Source: Coturnix japonica
Taxonomy: Eukaryota > Chordata > Aves > Galliformes > Phasianidae
NCBI RefSeq assembly: GCF_001577835.2
Contig: NC_029527.1
Coordinates: 9,330,094-9,394,093 of the forward strand
Reading direction: 5' to 3'
Length of the DNA stretch: 64,000 nucleotides
The notes below the pieces were generated by a model. That model was not told where the DNA came from and searched no databases. It saw nothing but the letters and a program-made list of their open reading frames with translations. Positions 45,701-57,380 of this stretch are shown piece after piece (the stretch's first letter is position 1; each line of letters starts with the position of its first letter). The position numbers and the translations under genes were made by a program.

Positions 45701-48700
45701 CTAGGGAAAGGGTTTTGTGAAGGCAGCAGGTGCATTGGAGTGAACCCCTGGAGCAGAGGGAGCAGCAAAGCAGTGAAGCCTTTAATTGCATTAGTTCATT
45801 TCTATTTGGGGACCACTGAGCCATCCCCAACCTGGCAGCTGCTGCGTGGCCCTGCAGTGATCTCCACACTCCACACTTGCAGGTGCATTGGGCACAGTGC
45901 TTCAGGACGTGGGAGCACTGTGGATCCCAATTGCCATTTGGGTTTGGATGTGCTCCCGGGGCCATTGCCACAAAACCATGTCGTGGGGCTGCCGCTTCAG
46001 CCTAGTATGATTGGTTTCACTGTGCCAGGATGGCACCACGCTGGTCCTGCTGTGGCCACTTCCTCTGTGTGCTTTGCAGCCCTGGCATGGAGCAGCCCTT
46101 TCCCTTCCCATTGCCTCTCTCCTGCCAGCCGCAGACACAGTGCCTCTTGTTTGCCTTATTCCATCCTGCACTTTCCAATATAGGCGCCCAGGATTTTTGT
46201 AGTTAGGATAAGGGTTTCCAAGCTCTTGAATGACAAGAGCCAGCTTTTTCATCCAGTGGAGCTTTCATCTAACACTGTGGACTTTTAAAATCTCCTTTTA
46301 ACATTGCCTTGGCATTGCACCACTGCTCCCTGTCAGATGGGTTCTGCAGATGGTGCTGAGTGTGGTGCCAGCCGTGTGCCCATGGGGTGAAGTTGCTTTG
46401 GGTCTCACCTGCCTGGGGCTGGTCACACTGCTCAGTGCTCAGTCCTGGCTGCCTGTCCCATTCCCATGGAGGAACTCAGCGTGGGCACCAGGTGTTGCTG
46501 TGCTAACAAGGGCCATCCCCAGCACTGGCATGCTGCCTCTTGTTGTTTTCGCTCAGCAGCAGAGCAAAGCTTCCTAATCTCAGCTCATCTGACATTAGTG
46601 TAAAGTGACACTCTTGGGAATTTGGGGACAGAAGAACTTTCCCTGGGGAAACGGCTGCGGTTCAAACCCTGCTGCTGTTTTGGGGAAGGCTGTGCTCGTG
46701 TGGTTGTTGGGAGGGTTTGTTCTGGGGTTGTGAGGAGGGGCTCATGCTATGCCGAGCAGTGAGGGTCTGTGAGCAGAGAACCCAGGGCTGGCTCTGATCC
46801 TTGCCTTGCAGCATGGGGCTATGGGCAAAGCCCCGTGTCCTGCTGTCAGTGCTGCTGCCAGAGGAGGTTTATGGGAGCAGCTGCAGCCTTTGAAAGCAGC
46901 CATGACCTTGGAGCCCCACTGGCAGCCTTTCCAGCCCCTTTTGTTGTGGAGCAGGGCATTGCCTTGCACTCCACATCCCTGCTGCCGACCCTTGGATGCT
47001 GCTCTGCTCTGAGCCTGGCAGGGGCTTGGCTGAGACTGCTGACAGGCAGCACTGGCACGCAATGCAGAGCCCTCATCCTGCCCCCATGTTCCCTCAGAGC
47101 TGTGCACAGCAGTGCCCTGCTTTCTTGCAGGGGCTGTGGGGGAAGCAGAGCTCTGCTGCCCACCCCATGCACCTTCCCTGCCTCTCGGATAAAGCACTGA
47201 ATCACAAGCCCTGCTGGCACTGCTCTGCTTGGAGAGAGGGAGCAGCAGCAAAGCTGCCCCAGAACCATCAAGAGGATGGCACGGATGGGTGGGAGCACTG
47301 AGTTCTGAGCCAAGGCTGACCTAACCAGCTTATTGCCCCAGCCCTGGTAACGCCATGCACATGTGCCAAGGCCTGGATGAAGATCAGGTGCCAGTTTTGG
47401 GTCACTGGGTGCTGTTTGTGAGTAATTGGGGTCCTAGCCCAGCTCTTTTTGGAGGGATTTTCATTAAATTTCATTTTAACTTTTTGATAGAGGGTGAAAG
47501 GAGGGAGCAGATGTTTGGATTCCTTGAAGCCCTTAGGACACCACAAACTGCTTGAAGCTAGACAGGGGGAAAGCAGGAGGACCTTCCCGATATTGCTCCT
47601 GACAAATTGAAAATGCATTCTTAAAGCATTCTGTAATCTGAGCAGCTTTATGCAGGTCAGGAACTCAGACAGCCCTTCTGTTTTTCCTGACCTACTGGAT
47701 GGAGCTGGGAGGGGAGCTGTAGAAGAACTGACACCAGAGCAGGGCAGCCCAGCCGCGCGGTGGTGACATATCTCCAGGCAAAGTGACACCCAATGACATC
47801 CACAGCACAGCCACCTCCAGCATGTCTGCGTGCCTCAGGACCCCTCAGCACCGCTCCCTTTAGAGTTACTCCTAGTATAACTCCTTTAGAGTTCTATGGC
47901 TGCTTTCCTAAGGGATGTGCACTTGTCACCCCGTGCTGAGGGTGGTGGCTTGCCCTGGCTTCCATTAGTTGGGAGCAAGGAAGTGGTGTGGGAGTGGGGA
48001 CCGAAGCTGGGTGCAAACTTAGTGCTGGGGGTTGATCTGCAAGGCTGACATTTCTCACCATCCCCTCCTTGCTGTCCCCAAAGGCCCAGCACGGCCCCAG
48101 CACTGAACCCATCAGGTGGCACTACTTAAGAGCAGCTCAGTCCCACTATAATCCCCTTCTGCTGTCACCACCTGTAGCACACGGCGAGCAAAACAAGCCC
48201 CATGTGAGCAAACAGTGCCCTCTCCCCAAACCCCCCACTGCATCCCGCACCCACGTACCTTCTTCCCATGCGCTCCTCCCATTGTTCAGGACTTTGGCCG
48301 TGCCCCACTGGCACCGTCCCTGCTATGCCTGTGGGTTCTGGTGGCCGTGCAGCTCCCAGTGCCCCCAGTGTCCCCACGGGGAGAGGCAGCTGAGCTCCAG
48401 CCCGTTTGCAGTGGGGCCGGTCGGGAGGGTTCCCTTCTCCTCCCTTCTCCCAGCACGTGGAGAACTCATTTTCTTCGTGCACCTCACGGCTGGCGCGCGC
48501 CCAGGCTCTGCCCGGGCACAAAGGCAGCTTTCATGCTGCGGATGCCCGGTTTCTAAGCCGGGCTCCGTATTTTGAGAGGCTGTGGAAGATTACAGTAATT
48601 GCACTTGACAGGGCAAGATGTCACAGGACGCGGATTCGCTCGGCCGCGGGGCCCCGGCACCCAGCAGTCCTCGCTTGTGGCATCCTTCCTGGCTTGTTCT

Positions 48701-49068
48701 CTGGTGCTTTGCTGAAATAAATCGGTACCCCAAAATAAGGCAGGACAGCCCCTGAGTCCCGGCTGTGCAGCAGTGCTGGATTTTGCAGATCTGATCCTGT
48801 GGATGTTCTTGGGGGCTGCAGCCGCTGCTCTGGGCAGAGCTCAGGGCTGAGTGAGTTGGGAACACGGTACTGCGACCGAGTGTGCTCACCCAGGTAGGAA
48901 CCATCCACATCTCTGCACCTTCCGAAACAGCGGGGAGATGGAAAAACAACCTCATGTGGGGTTTGCTGTCCCTGCAGCCGTCACCCTTAATAAGCAAATT
49001 CAATTTGCTAAATAATCATGGCACTTAAAGCCGTATTTATGACTCCCAGAACACTGTGGGATTTTTGA
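42771..49068. other. GC-rich intergenic sequence between FAM107A and FAM3D
   Basis: This contains one CR1 tail (43225-43311) and many long overlapping open frames on both strands, up to 225 codons. They lack domains, signal peptides or conserved motifs, and their composition follows the GC-rich background. No gene is called. A noncoding RNA or far 5' FAM107A exons cannot be excluded. Confidence 0.5.
43225..43311 (+). mobile_element. CR1 LINE 3' end fragment
   Basis: TGATGGTTGGACCAGATAAT, then CTCAATGGTCTTTTCCAAAC and TTCTGTGATTCTGTG, matches the last 85 or so bases of CR1 including the terminal ATTCTGTG-type octamers. Confidence 0.85.
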
Positions 49069-49074
49069 TTTATT
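49069..49074 (-). terminator. FAM3D: Possible FAM3D poly(A) signal
   Basis: TTTATT on the plus strand is AATAAA on the minus strand, about 1.1 kb beyond the FAM3D stop. It is the nearest canonical hexamer I noticed; variant signals nearer the gene (for example around 49864) are as plausible. Confidence 0.3.
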
Positions 49075-50180
49075 TTTCAGGCTGCAGTAAGTTGGGGAGG
49101 AAGGGCTCTTTGGAGCTCTGGCTGCACAGTGAGGTCACACAGGAGCTGCACTTCAGCTCTCCCTACTGTTCCCAAACTGCGTGTACCTCTAACACTCAGT
49201 GATGGGCTCAGTGCTCTTTATAGCTGCCTTTAGCATGCTGAGACATACATTTCCTTTAGAAAGGCTTCTGGTGTAAAGCCAAAACAACGCATTGCAAGCA
49301 GGGTTGGTTGTTTTCCCCACTGTAGCTGCTACTAGGTGCTGCTTTCCCCTTTGCAACAGCCTTTACGGGTCCCAGGCTGTTTTCAGTTTGGCTTACAAGC
49401 GAATTCAGATCCTCTGAGGGGGCTTAAAATAGTTGGCATATTTCTGCTGGCGGTGCAGTGGGGTGTGTGGCGCGAGGGCTGTTGTGTCTGCTGCGCTGTG
49501 CTGGTGCTCACTGCTGCTGCCGTGTGGGTGATTCAGCGCCCGGGATTAACGGCTGCTGCAGCAGCAGATTTAGGGATCGATGTATGGCAGAGGCTTCCCA
49601 CGGTGTGGTCAGGTGCACACTAAGTGCAGGAGGATAAGCTTGGATAAAATACTACAGCTAACAGGGAATTCCTCTGTGATGGCAGTGGAAGACCACTGGG
49701 GCCAGAGCATCCCCATGTCTGTGGGCAGGGGACAGCCATGTATGTTGCTGTGACAGTGGATGGGTGATGGGGAAACCCAGCTGGTGGCAGAGGGGTTGGC
49801 AATGCCAGGCCTGTGGAGAAAAGCCTGGATTAGGCTCGAAAATGGAGGGAAGGAGGTACTGGTTTATAATTATACACATTATTTAAGAAACAACTAGAAA
49901 ACATATCACAAAACGCTTCGTTTGAAGATGGAAAAATAGAATGTCCCACATCAACCCATAGCCACAGACTAGGGCAGCTTGGCTGGAGCCTGGCTGGGTG
50001 CTTGCTCACCTGCAGCTGCTCTGAGCACCGAGTGTCCCCACACCAGAATGCTGATCCCTGGGAGCCAACAGCCACCACTGGGCTTGTGTGACCAGGCTGG
50101 GGGTGTGGGTCAGTCTGCGGGGGTTGGCATCCCCTTAGACCTGGCTGGGGCTCCATGCAGGTGTGCTGCCAGTGTCCCTG

Positions 50181-53100
50181 CTAATCTTGCTTCCTGGGGG
50201 CACAGCCCTCCATCTCCAGCAGCTCGGGCCAGCCGTCATATTTATTTGTTTTCTGGTCATTTTTGATGTGCTGAAAGAAAAAAAAAAGAGAGAAAGAAAA
50301 CAGGAGGAGGTAGGTGGCATTGGGCATATCAATTGGAAAAGCTTGAATATAGGTGGGTGAGACATGGGAGATGGTGGACATGGATGTACCTCCTCAAAGG
50401 GGCTCTTGCCCTTCAGCCCCTTCGCCCCTAAGAAGACCCAGTTGTCTCGAAAGCCCAGCTCGTTCACGTGTCTGCTGCCCAGAGCTGAAAAAAGTGCCCG
50501 TACTTTTTTGTTCATCCTAAGGGATGGAAAAAAAAGCATCAGAATGGTGCTGGGTGGGTGGCCCCTCCTGTCATAGAATCATAGAATCATTAAGGTTGGA
50601 AAAGACCACTAATATCATCAAGCCCAACAACCAACCTACCCCCACCATGCCCACTGACCCTCAGTGCCACATCTCCATGCTGTTTGAGCACCTCCAGGGA
50701 TGGTGACCCCACCACTCCCTGGGCAGCAGTGCCAGTGCTTCACTGCTCTTTCTAAGAAGAAAGAGCCAACAGCTCATGGCTGTGGGGGTTGGCAGCAGCA
50801 ACACCCCCTGCCCTAGCACTGCGGCTGGTTTTGGGGTACCTTGGGTCATGTGTGGGACCAAACTCACTTTGTGGCAGCGTCGTCATAAGTGGCTGCCAGA
50901 ATGATGGTGCCATCCTTGATCTCTTGGAGGAAGGTCTCCAGCTGTGTAACATCTGGCAGGACCGTTAGGAAAAAGAAAAGGGTTTTATTAGGGCTGTGCA
51001 TGGTACTGGTGGTAGGAAGGTTCAGCACTGCTGCTTGCCTACTGTGCACGACAATAAGGAGAAATATACTGCTAACTTTGCTCACTAGCTGTGAGACCTT
51101 GTTCATGTGAATTAAATTCCCAACACCAGGAATGAGCCTGGCTGCAGAATTCCTACCTGGTAGCAGGGGCTTCATGCACATTACAGGAGTTATTGCTCAT
51201 CCTGCATCTGCTGTGCAGGATGCTCGAGTCCAATGCCCCATCTAGTGGCACAACAGCTGATTGCTGCTGACAGACTGCAAGAAATCTCATGACGTTGCTG
51301 TTTCTCTCTTAAAATTCCAGAGTTACCAATATAGGTTTCATGACCAACAGATGTAAAGAGTGATTGGTTTAGCAGGATTTTGTTCCTCAAGCTTTTATAA
51401 ATGAGAAAGGAGCCAGAAGCCCAGCTCAGCCGTGACCCTGAGCAGCCACACGGACACAACCAGAGCTGGCCAAAGTCCGGCAGCCCTTATCTGCACACAC
51501 AGCAGAGCTGCTGCAGCGCTGGTGATTGCTGGCACCGAGGGCACCGTGCTTACCTCCTGAGTACATGTCGAAGGATGCCACCTTCAGGAGCTGCCCGTTC
51601 TTTCCTGAGGGTTGAAAATTCCCAACACAGTCGGGGTGGGTCTCCAAAGAGGATCCCCTGGGTCCCACCCCCACGTGCAGTGTGATTGATGCTGTCCTAA
51701 TGTTGGCTGTGCATGAAGCCTTTGGGCCACCAGGGCCCAACTCACCGTTCACCAGCGCAATGTTCAGCCCTCTGCCAATGTTGCTCTTCACAGTGCTCAT
51801 GAGGCTGGAAAGCAGAGACCAGTGAGTGGCAGCAGGCCATGAACCATCCCCAGGCACAAAGACAACTCCTTCCACTGTTGTTTTACCACCAATGGTCTGT
51901 ACTGGCCATCAGACTGCTCAGCAGAGGCCAGACTCATCCCGCTGCCACCTCCCTCCCCCCATACTGCTTACATCGTGTCCTCGAAGCAGATGGAGGGACC
52001 CACCACGTTGGCAGCACCGCTGATGATCCGGAAGGCGAAGTGGTCAATGGGGCAGCCCTTCTTGTTCTCACACTTGTGGCGGGGCTGCGGTGGGCCTGGG
52101 GGGAGCAGGGAGCTGTGGGGTTGGGGCTGGTGCACATCTACTGCCAGTAGGTGCAGGGTGTGCTGCAGGGTGAGGCGCATGCCAGCCTTGTCCTAGGGCC
52201 ATTGATGAGTGGTGATGGAGCTGGGATGGGACGTGATGAGCTGGTGTTGGGCATTGCTTTGTGTGAATAGAGGGTGGGTGTCACAGTGAGCGTTTGTTGA
52301 TGGCACCCATTCAAGCCCAGCCCTGTGTGAACTTTCTGCCCTGAGTTTCCCCATTTTCAGCTGGGGTGAGGCTGCAAGCCTCACCCTGCTGGCTTCCTAC
52401 AGCCCATGGCTTGAGAGTGTTGTGCTGAGGCATGGGATGTGTAAAGGGCCATGTGCCTGCTGAAGACACTGCTCTGTGCCATAGGGAGACCCCCCTGTAT
52501 TTGGGAGGGTGGGACATTCGCCTTGCAAGCAGCCATCGCGCTCCCACCATGTGTGGATATACATCGCGTGTATGGAGATGTAGCTGAGAGCGATACTCAC
52601 TGCTCTTGGGCTTGCTGGTGGCACCTGCAGACACAAAGGAGACGTCAGCACCCCACGAGCTCAACTAAACCTCTCCCCAGGGCTGTGTGTGTCCTGGACC
52701 CCTGCATCACTTCCCACTGCCCTATTCCCACTGTGCCCAGATAGCAGAGCTGGGCTGCCATGCACTCACCCAACCAGCTCCGCAGGCTGATGGTTATCCC
52801 ACTGTGCTCAAAGTATGTCTGCACGATGAACCAGGAGCCCAGCAGCGTGGCCAGCAGCACCAGGAGCCGAATCACGCCTGGTGGGAGAGGAGCACCTGAG
52901 TTGGGGCCAGGCATCCCTGGGGCATCCCACAGTCTGTGCATCCCCAGGTTCCCTATGCATAAGGTGGCTGCTGCGGTATGGCAGGTGGCCATCACTCCTT
53001 TCCTCATCCTCTACAAGGACTGATCTCTGATCTCTTAACTAATGTCTCCAGAGTGAGTGGTGATCCTTAGACAGACATCACCCTTCTGCTGGAGGGCATT

Positions 53101-53614
53101 ATTCATTCTCCTCTCTGCATTAAAATTGATCTGATAATTAGTTAGAAAGCAATGTAAATGTAAGTGTTTCCTATCTTCCCAGTGCTGGGAGGGCTGCTGT
53201 CCCCCAATTAGTTACCAGCTACAGCTAAGCAGCTGCTAATATAGATGTGATTGGCATTTGGCTTTAAAGCAACACTCATTGGGGCGAAACATTCCTGTCC
53301 TGCATGGAAACAGGGTAGAAAAATATACTTAGATTGCAGCTGAATGGCTCTTATGGAAGCAGGAACCTCTCAGCAGCCATCACTTCTCAGCCTCTGAGGG
53401 TTTCACTGGGAAATATACAACAGCCTAAAATCTACACAGATACTATAAAAACCTGATGCTTATACAAACGTCCTTTCCTGTGATGTTGGTGAGGGGAAGG
53501 CAGTGCAGACGGGCTTGAAAGGGGCCATGCAAATGAGAAATAGGCATAAAGAGCTGTACAAAATGGGACTGGGAAAAGTAAAAGCCCATCTCCATCCTTA
53601 CCTGTCACCCGCAT
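50181..53614 (-). CDS. FAM3D: Secreted cytokine-like protein FAM3D
   Basis: FAM3D belongs to the FAM3 family of small secreted GG-domain proteins; the mammalian gene is expressed mainly in gut. Nine coding exons in transcript order: 53602-53614, 52770-52877, 52601-52624, 51972-52095, 51746-51804, 51554-51604, 50868-50952, 50390-50516, 50181-50270. All are GT-AG and close to 226 residues; human has 224. A hydrophobic signal or anchor segment spans about residues 6-27. The four family cysteines fall at about 57, 63, 85 and 220. Conserved blocks include [55 protein letters not shown] and [13 protein letters not shown]. The ATG lies one base after an acceptor, so the 5' UTR exon is upstream. FAM3D is chosen over other FAM3 members from similarity and position between FAM107A and CFAP20DC. 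Confidence 0.95.
50571..50758 (-). mobile_element. FAM3D: CR1 LINE 3' fragment
   Basis: CATAGAATCATAGAATCATT, the reversed CR1 terminal octamers, is followed by GGTTGGAAAAGACCACTAAT, CACATCTCCATGC and CTCCAGGGATGGTGACCCC. It lies in the FAM3D intron between exons 7 and 8, in the same orientation as the gene, and is 5' truncated. Confidence 0.9.
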
Positions 53615-54518
53615 GCTGAGGGAGCACAGTGAGGGGCTGTCACTGATCCCGCGTCACCCTGAGCAAGGAGAAGCACTGTGCAGTGTGGCTGTAATCCACA
53701 AAGACCAGGCGGATGTTAGATGAAAAAATAACTGCTCTGTTAAACATATTTGCATTGACTAAGATGGGGAACTAAGCCACTGTAGATGTATGGATTCCTG
53801 TTGGGCACATGCTTGTCCCCACCCTGATGTGGCAAAGTCCCGGCTCCGGTGCATCAGAGTCTTTCTGCAGGCCCTGGGCTGTCCCCTGCCACTCGCTGGT
53901 ACTGCCCTTTCCCCAGGAGCTCTTCCCTGTGCCTCTGACAAGAAAGAGTTCAAGTGGTGTATTTGCAGTCACAGCCCTGCGTCATTTCCTTCTGGGATGA
54001 TGCATGGCGAGTTTTACATATGATAGCCTGCAGTTTGGGCTGGCGTGGTTGGAGAGGTCTGAAAAGCAAACTACTCTCTTCAAATCAGAAGGAAAAGGAA
54101 AGAAACTGGTGCCGAGGGCTGGTGACGTTCTCTCTCTGTTCAGTGAACACTTAATCCCCCTTAATGTTGGGCTCATGGTGATGCAGCTGCAGGCATTTCT
54201 AACAAGAAACAGAGTTTGGGAGCAATTCCCACGTTGGCAGAGCAGTGCCAGCTCTAAAGATGCACAGCACAGGAGCAGAAATGTTTTCCCTTTCCCTTAT
54301 CATGCAATATCTGCACCTATGTGGATTAGGAGGGGTTGCAAGTGGGATCACAAACCATTTCCCACCCAAACCCACCCACCTCCCTGCTGCCACCGCATCC
54401 CCCATGGACACACAGCACTGACACCCGTGGGGACCCAATCCTACCGTCCAAATCTGGGGTCATGGCATTCTGTGGTCTGTCCTGGAGCCCACCCCGAAGC
54501 CCGAAGGCAGAACCTCAC

Positions 54519-54565
54519 CTGCAGCGGTGTGCGCAGTGCTGCTGTGCTCGGAGATAAGGCTTGGT
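54519..54565 (-). other. FAM3D: Candidate noncoding 5' exon of FAM3D
   Basis: The minus strand reads CGCACACCGCTGCAG then GTGAGG, a good donor 0.9 kb upstream of the acceptor that precedes the FAM3D ATG. It is suitably placed for the untranslated first exon. The 5' edge given is arbitrary. Confidence 0.3.
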
Positions 54566-57204
54566 AAAGAAAATCTGTACAGGAGCTGTGCTGAGAGTTG
54601 CTTTTCCTGTTTGAAGGGTAAATAAAAAGCAGTGAGTTGTAGCAGGGCTGGGCAGAAGGCTGAGTCCAGGTTCATGTGCTATGAGGAAGGAGACAAAGTT
54701 TGCTTCCTGCCTGGCCCTGCTCTGGGTTCCGTTCCACTGCCAGCATGTGGGGAAACTGCCCACAGCACTGCATCTCTGCATCCCCCCATAGCCCTTCCCT
54801 GCTCCCTCCAGCCTGCCAGCCCCACGGCCCTGTATCTCTGAAACCCCCCGCTGCAAGATGTGAGACCTCCAGGCTGGCAGTGGGTTGCATTTGGAGCTCA
54901 CTGAGCTCCCCTCTGTGCAATGAGTAAAGCCTGGAGCTGGCAGTGACTTCAGGCTGGGACACAGAAAGTGAGGCCAAACCCACACAAACCCACACAAACG
55001 TGTACGTCCCCATTGCACAGTGCTTTGCCCAACTCGTTGTTTTCTATGAGTGTATTGATTTCACTGCAGAGGGAGAGAAATGGAAAAATAAACCAATAAA
55101 CACTACCACTTTGGGGAAGTCATTTATTTATTTGGGCTATTTATTTTCACCTTAATCCCAGGTAAAATTCATTGGGTGAAGTCCCTTAGCAGTGAAATTG
55201 ATGGAACCTGATTGCGTTACAAGAGGGCAGCCCTCTCCTGGGATTTCTATTATGTTCTCTTTTAATTGTTTGGATTGATTTTTTTCTTTTCTTTTTCTTT
55301 TTATGCTGGAAAGAGTGCAGCGCTCCACTGTCAGCCAGAGCCACCAGCTGAGAGGGAGAGGAGGAAGGAGCTGCAGAGAACAGCGGGCAATAACTGGAGG
55401 TATTTGTCCGATAAACCTGAAGCCTATTTGCTTAAAAACCATTCTGGGAACAAAAAGCTTCCTGTATAAATATTGCTATAGATTTTCATAGTGTTTTAGG
55501 CATGGGCTCCACCCAGAGCCTGCCCAGGAGCCCAGGAGATCTGCTTTTCTGTGCACTGCTAAGCTCCTTGCTGTAGCAGCACTGTTTGCCAGAGCGTTTC
55601 TAGTTTCCTTGGCCCATAAAAACATTTGGCTGCATGCTGGCTGCTCAGGAGGGTGCCTGCGGCCAGATACCCCCCTGCAAGTCAATGGTTAACCAGGGAG
55701 AGGCCCTGCTCCCACTGCGGAGCCAAGCAGGATGCAGGAGGGCAGGGCTGCGGGCAGTGGTGGTGACCAGGCTGTGCCCAGGAGTGGGACAGAGGCCAGA
55801 TCCCGTCCTGCCTGCAGCTGCTGCTGGAGCACCGCTCGCTTTCCCAATCTTGCTGCCTTCATGGGGCTGGGAGCCCCACATGCTGTGCGTCTGGTTGCCC
55901 CTTCTTTGCCAAAGGCTGGAGGCTTCTTTCTCTAATTAGATGTACCAATAACTGCACCACGGGCAGTTAGCTTTGCACACACGCACAAGTTCCTTAACCA
56001 ACAGCGTTGGGTTGCCTGCAGGATGAATCACATCTGCAGACTGATAACGCACCTCATGGTTGTCACCCCAGTGGCGGTGTCCATGTGGGGGGCATGGATC
56101 CTGGAGGAGGTACGGGGCCACGGGAAGGGGCGAGGGGCTCAAGTGCCTCCTGGAAGGGGAGCACAGCGGTGGGTGCGTGCTCTGTGCCAGCCCGGCAATT
56201 GGTGGTGCTGTTGTGCAGCGCATCCATCGCCCGCTGCAGCCCTGGCGCAGCCCCCGGCGCTCGGGGAGAGGAATAAATAAGGGAAATCATAACCGCTTTT
56301 ACCATTAAAAGAGAAATTAGCTCGCGCCGAGCTAAGCCCACGGTTTGCAGCTCTAGCACAGCCAATCCGCTGTGATTGTTCTGCAGGACTCCTCTGCAAC
56401 CCAACGATGACAAACACCAGGAATTAGAAGAGTGTAATTACTCTGTATTAGCTGAATTCACGGTATAGACACAGATCATAAACATCCATTGATTATTCCT
56501 AATTTCACATTTTTAGCATTCTGAATTGTAGCAATTACGCCTGTCGGAGGCAATTAGCGCATCTCCCATTCCTCAGACCCCCAGTCCCTGCCCTGCCTCT
56601 CAGACAGCTCCGTGACTGCTCAGTGAGGACTTGGAGCACAGATCCCTCCCCAGTGCTACAACACCCAGCCTCTCTGCAGCACCCAGCCCCTCTGCATTGC
56701 TCCTTTGGCTGCTGAGAGCCTCGGTATTTAGATGGATGCCCACGGTGAGCTCTGACCCCACAGCCACAGATTCCTTCTCTATGTGATTAACTATGGGAGT
56801 GCTCCAGTGCTTGCTGTCCTCTGCTCAATGCCAGCTGGTGCTGTCTGTGCTCGGTACTTTGTTATGAGGCAAAAGCAGTATTTAAAAAAGGGTGTGGATG
56901 TATATCATGAATGTTTGCATGGGAAATGTGTGACTCTATTAGTACCATATCATTAAATCTGTTTCTTAGGCACAGTCGGTGATTTCATTACAAAGTGTAG
57001 TGGAGCATAGTGCCAGCTCTGCAGCTCTGATTTGGGCAGTTAATGACAAGAGGGGACAAATCTCTGCCTTACCAATGGCTGAGCCTTTGGGGCCTCCAGT
57101 TTGCTTTGCTTGCACTAAATATGGAGAGACGTTGGGTGAAGCACTGATGCCGAGTGCTGCGCTCCCACCTGTGCACTGGGGCACGTTTACCTCTTCTCCC
57201 AGGT

Positions 57205-57380
57205 AATGGGAGAGGTAATGGCTTTAAGTTGCACCAGGGGAGGTTCAGGTTGGATGCTGGGAAAACTTTCTTCTTAGAGAGAGTGGGGATGCACTGGCAC
57301 AGGCTGCCCAGGGATTGGTGGGGTCACCATCCCATGAGGTGTTTGAGAACCGTGGAGATGTGGCACTGAGGGTCAGCTGC
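57205..57380 (+). mobile_element. CR1 LINE 3' fragment
   Basis: The CR1 landmarks GGCTTTAAGTTGCACCAGGG, GAGGTTCAGGTTGGATGCTG, CACAGGCTGCCCAGGGATTG and GTGGAGATGTGGCACTGAGG occur in order. It is truncated before the terminal octamers. Confidence 0.88.

Noticed and set aside
45506-46183. 225-codon open frame on the plus strand
   Set aside because: It has no recognisable domain, signal peptide or conserved motif, it overlaps antisense frames of similar quality, and GC-rich sequence gives such frames by chance.
47268-47789. 173-codon open frame on the minus strand
   Set aside because: No family resemblance, and the overlapping frames on both strands are equally open.
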